NCBI GenBank assembly: GCA_937936675.1
Contig: CALDDL010000002.1
Coordinates: 1 to 17,234 of the forward strand
Direction of reading: 5' to 3'
Origin: an uncultured bacterium
GTDB lineage: Bacteria; Bacteroidota; Ignavibacteria; Ignavibacteriales; Melioribacteraceae
DNA: 17,234 nt
Shown: positions 15,871-17,234 of the stretch, piece by piece
How the letters are laid out: each line of letters begins with the position of its first letter
How positions within the stretch are numbered: position 1 is the stretch's first letter
Program-made: the position numbers and the translations under genes
Notes under the pieces: generated by a model
Databases searched by the model: none
What the model was told of the DNA's origin: nothing
Seen by the model: the letters and a program-made list of their open reading frames with translations, nothing else

Positions 15871-17234
15871 ATGGATTTTAGAATTGAAACCGATTCTATG
15901 GGTGAAATAAAAGTCCCGTCTAATATGTATTACGGAGCTCAAACGGCAAGAAGTTTAATGAATTTTAAGATCGGAGGAAATCGTTTCCCTCGAGAAATGA
16001 TAAGAGCTCTCGGAATTTTAAAGAAAGCAGCGGCTCTTACTAATCAAGAATTAGGTACTCTTAGTAAAGAAAAAGTTGATTTAATTGTCCAAGCTGCTGA
16101 TGAAGTTATCTCCGGTAAATTGGATGATCATTTCCCATTAGTAGTTTGGCAAACAGGAAGCGGTACTCAAACTAATATGAATAGCAACGAAGTTATTTCT
16201 AACCGCGCTATTGAAATTTCGGGAGGAGTAATTGGTAGTAAGAAACCCATTCACCCAAATGATGATGTAAATAAAGCTCAATCATCTAATGATACGTTTC
16301 CCACTGCAATGCATATTGCAACTGTAGAAGAAATTCATAGACGATTAATTCCTATGGTTACTAAACTCAGAGATGCACTAGAAGAAAAATCAAATGAATT
16401 TATTGGAATAATCAAAATCGGAAGAACTCATCTCATGGATGCCGTGCCTCTCACACTAGGTCAAGAATTTTCTGGTTATGTTCAGCAATTAACAAATGGA
16501 CTCGCTAGGATTAAGAATTCTTTACCATATCTTTATGAGCTAGCTCTCGGTGGTACAGCAGTTGGAACCGGATTAAATACTCATCCAAAATTTGCTGAAC
16601 TATCTGCAAAAAAAATAGCTGAAATAACAGGACTTCCTTTTGTATCAGCTCCAAATAAATTCGAAGCTCTTGCAGCACATGATGCTTTAGTGGAATTCCA
16701 TGGAGTTCTGAAAACTCTGGCTGCTTCACTTATGAAAATAGCTAATGATGTTCGTTGGTTAGGATCAGGTCCAAGATGTGGAATTGGAGAATTGATGCTT
16801 CCTGAAAATGAGCCCGGTAGTTCTATTATGCCGGGTAAAGTTAATCCGACTCAGTCCGAAGCAATGACTATGGTTTGCGCTCAAGTTTTTGGAAATGATG
16901 TAGCAGTTAATTTCGGCGGTGCAATGGGTAATTTTGAACTCAACGTTTTCAAACCTGTAATTGTTTTTAACGTTCTTAATTCAATTAGGCTTCTTTCAGA
17001 TGCATGCGAAAGTTTCACAGATCATTGTGTAGTTGGGATCGAAGCTAATTCTGCTGCAATTAAGAATCATTTAAAAAATTCTCTAATGTTAGTTACTGCT
17101 CTTAATCCTCATATCGGATATGATAATGCAGCCAAAGTAGCTAAGAAAGCTCACGCCGAAAATAAGACTCTTGAAGAAGCAGCGGTGGAGCTTGGACTTC
17201 TTACAAGTGAAAAATTTAATGAAGTTGTTAGACC
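15871..17234 (+). CDS. fumC: Class II fumarate hydratase, 3' end cut by window
   Basis: This iron-independent homotetrameric fumarase interconverts fumarate and L-malate in the TCA cycle. The frame is open from ATG 15871 to the window end: 454 full codons, against about 460-467 for the family, so only around ten residues are missing. Visible motifs are the start ETDSMGEIKVP, GSGTQTNMNSNEV, SSNDTFPTAMH, the catalytic GRTHLMDAVP (H187) and the superfamily signature GSSIMPGKVNP (316-326), whose serine and lysine lie in the flexible catalytic loop. The GTQTNMN/TFPTAMH pair favours fumarase over aspartase or argininosuccinate lyase. A GGGAG ribosome site lies seven bases upstream of the ATG. Confidence 0.95.
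   Translation, partial: MDFRIETDSMGEIKVPSNMYYGAQTARSLMNFKIGGNRFPREMIRALGILKKAAALTNQELGTLSKEKVDLIVQAADEVISGKLDDHFPLVVWQTGSGTQTNMNSNEVISNRAIEISGGVIGSKKPIHPNDDVNKAQSSNDTFPTAMHIATVEEIHRRLIPMVTKLRDALEEKSNEFIGIIKIGRTHLMDAVPLTLGQEFSGYVQQLTNGLARIKNSLPYLYELALGGTAVGTGLNTHPKFAELSAKKIAEITGLPFVSAPNKFEALAAHDALVEFHGVLKTLAASLMKIANDVRWLGSGPRCGIGELMLPENEPGSSIMPGKVNPTQSEAMTMVCAQVFGNDVAVNFGGAMGNFELNVFKPVIVFNVLNSIRLLSDACESFTDHCVVGIEANSAAIKNHLKNSLMLVTALNPHIGYDNAAKVAKKAHAENKTLEEAAVELGLLTSEKFNEVVR

Noticed and set aside
16511..16729. Minus-strand open frame within fumC
   Set aside because: It is a shadow of the strongly conserved fumarase frame and has no recognisable family features or ribosome site.
1..17234. Mobile elements, CRISPR arrays, defence or toxin-antitoxin modules, tRNA or rRNA genes
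   Set aside because: No transposase, direct-repeat array, integrase site, structured RNA or defence-family motif was seen; almost every base lies in an identifiable housekeeping gene.

Overview
This is an AT-rich (roughly one-third G+C by eye), gene-dense bacterial chromosome segment with no mobile elements, rRNA/tRNA genes, CRISPR repeats or gene-free stretch over 300 bases. The gene families present (DUF2851, a DUF151 nuclease with a UVR tail, a ClpS of the form ending in a TQI segment, a YchF-like DUF933 protein, and a DtxR repressor fused to FeoA domains) point to the Bacteroidota/Chlorobiota/Ignavibacteriota group, most likely an Ignavibacteria-like organism. That placement is an inference from gene content, not from a marker gene.

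Layout. 1-2853 (+): the 3' end of rodA, then pyrF one base later, then a DUF2851 gene. 2846-5173 (-): an etfB-etfA-DUF151 operon, converging on the DUF2851 gene with an 8-base tail-to-tail overlap. 5174-5253: a short divergent promoter region. 5254-9901 (+): clpS, a YchF-like GTPase, an M20-family aminoacyl-histidine dipeptidase (strong Shine-Dalgarno, start at 6714) and a long-chain acyl-CoA synthetase. 9989-13104 (+): a compact iron-uptake cluster made of a DtxR-type repressor carrying two FeoA domains, then FeoB in two pieces (GTPase part and membrane part) lying in the same reading frame and separated by one stop codon. 13105-15741 (-): a dCMP deaminase and polyphosphate kinase 1, with ppk1 ending on the base next to the feoB stop. 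15871-17234 (+): fumC, cut by the window edge just short of its C-terminus.

Most of the window is housekeeping: cell-wall elongation, pyrimidine synthesis, electron transfer from acyl-CoA dehydrogenases, fatty-acid activation, regulated proteolysis, polyphosphate and the TCA cycle. EtfAB and the acyl-CoA synthetase would both serve fatty-acid breakdown, although they are in separate transcription units. The most unusual part is the Feo cluster. There is no stand-alone feoA; FeoA domains are instead attached to the metal-sensing repressor, and the FeoB polypeptide is broken inside its helical guanine-nucleotide regulatory domain by an in-frame TAA followed one codon later by ATG. I did not find a clearly novel multi-gene system.
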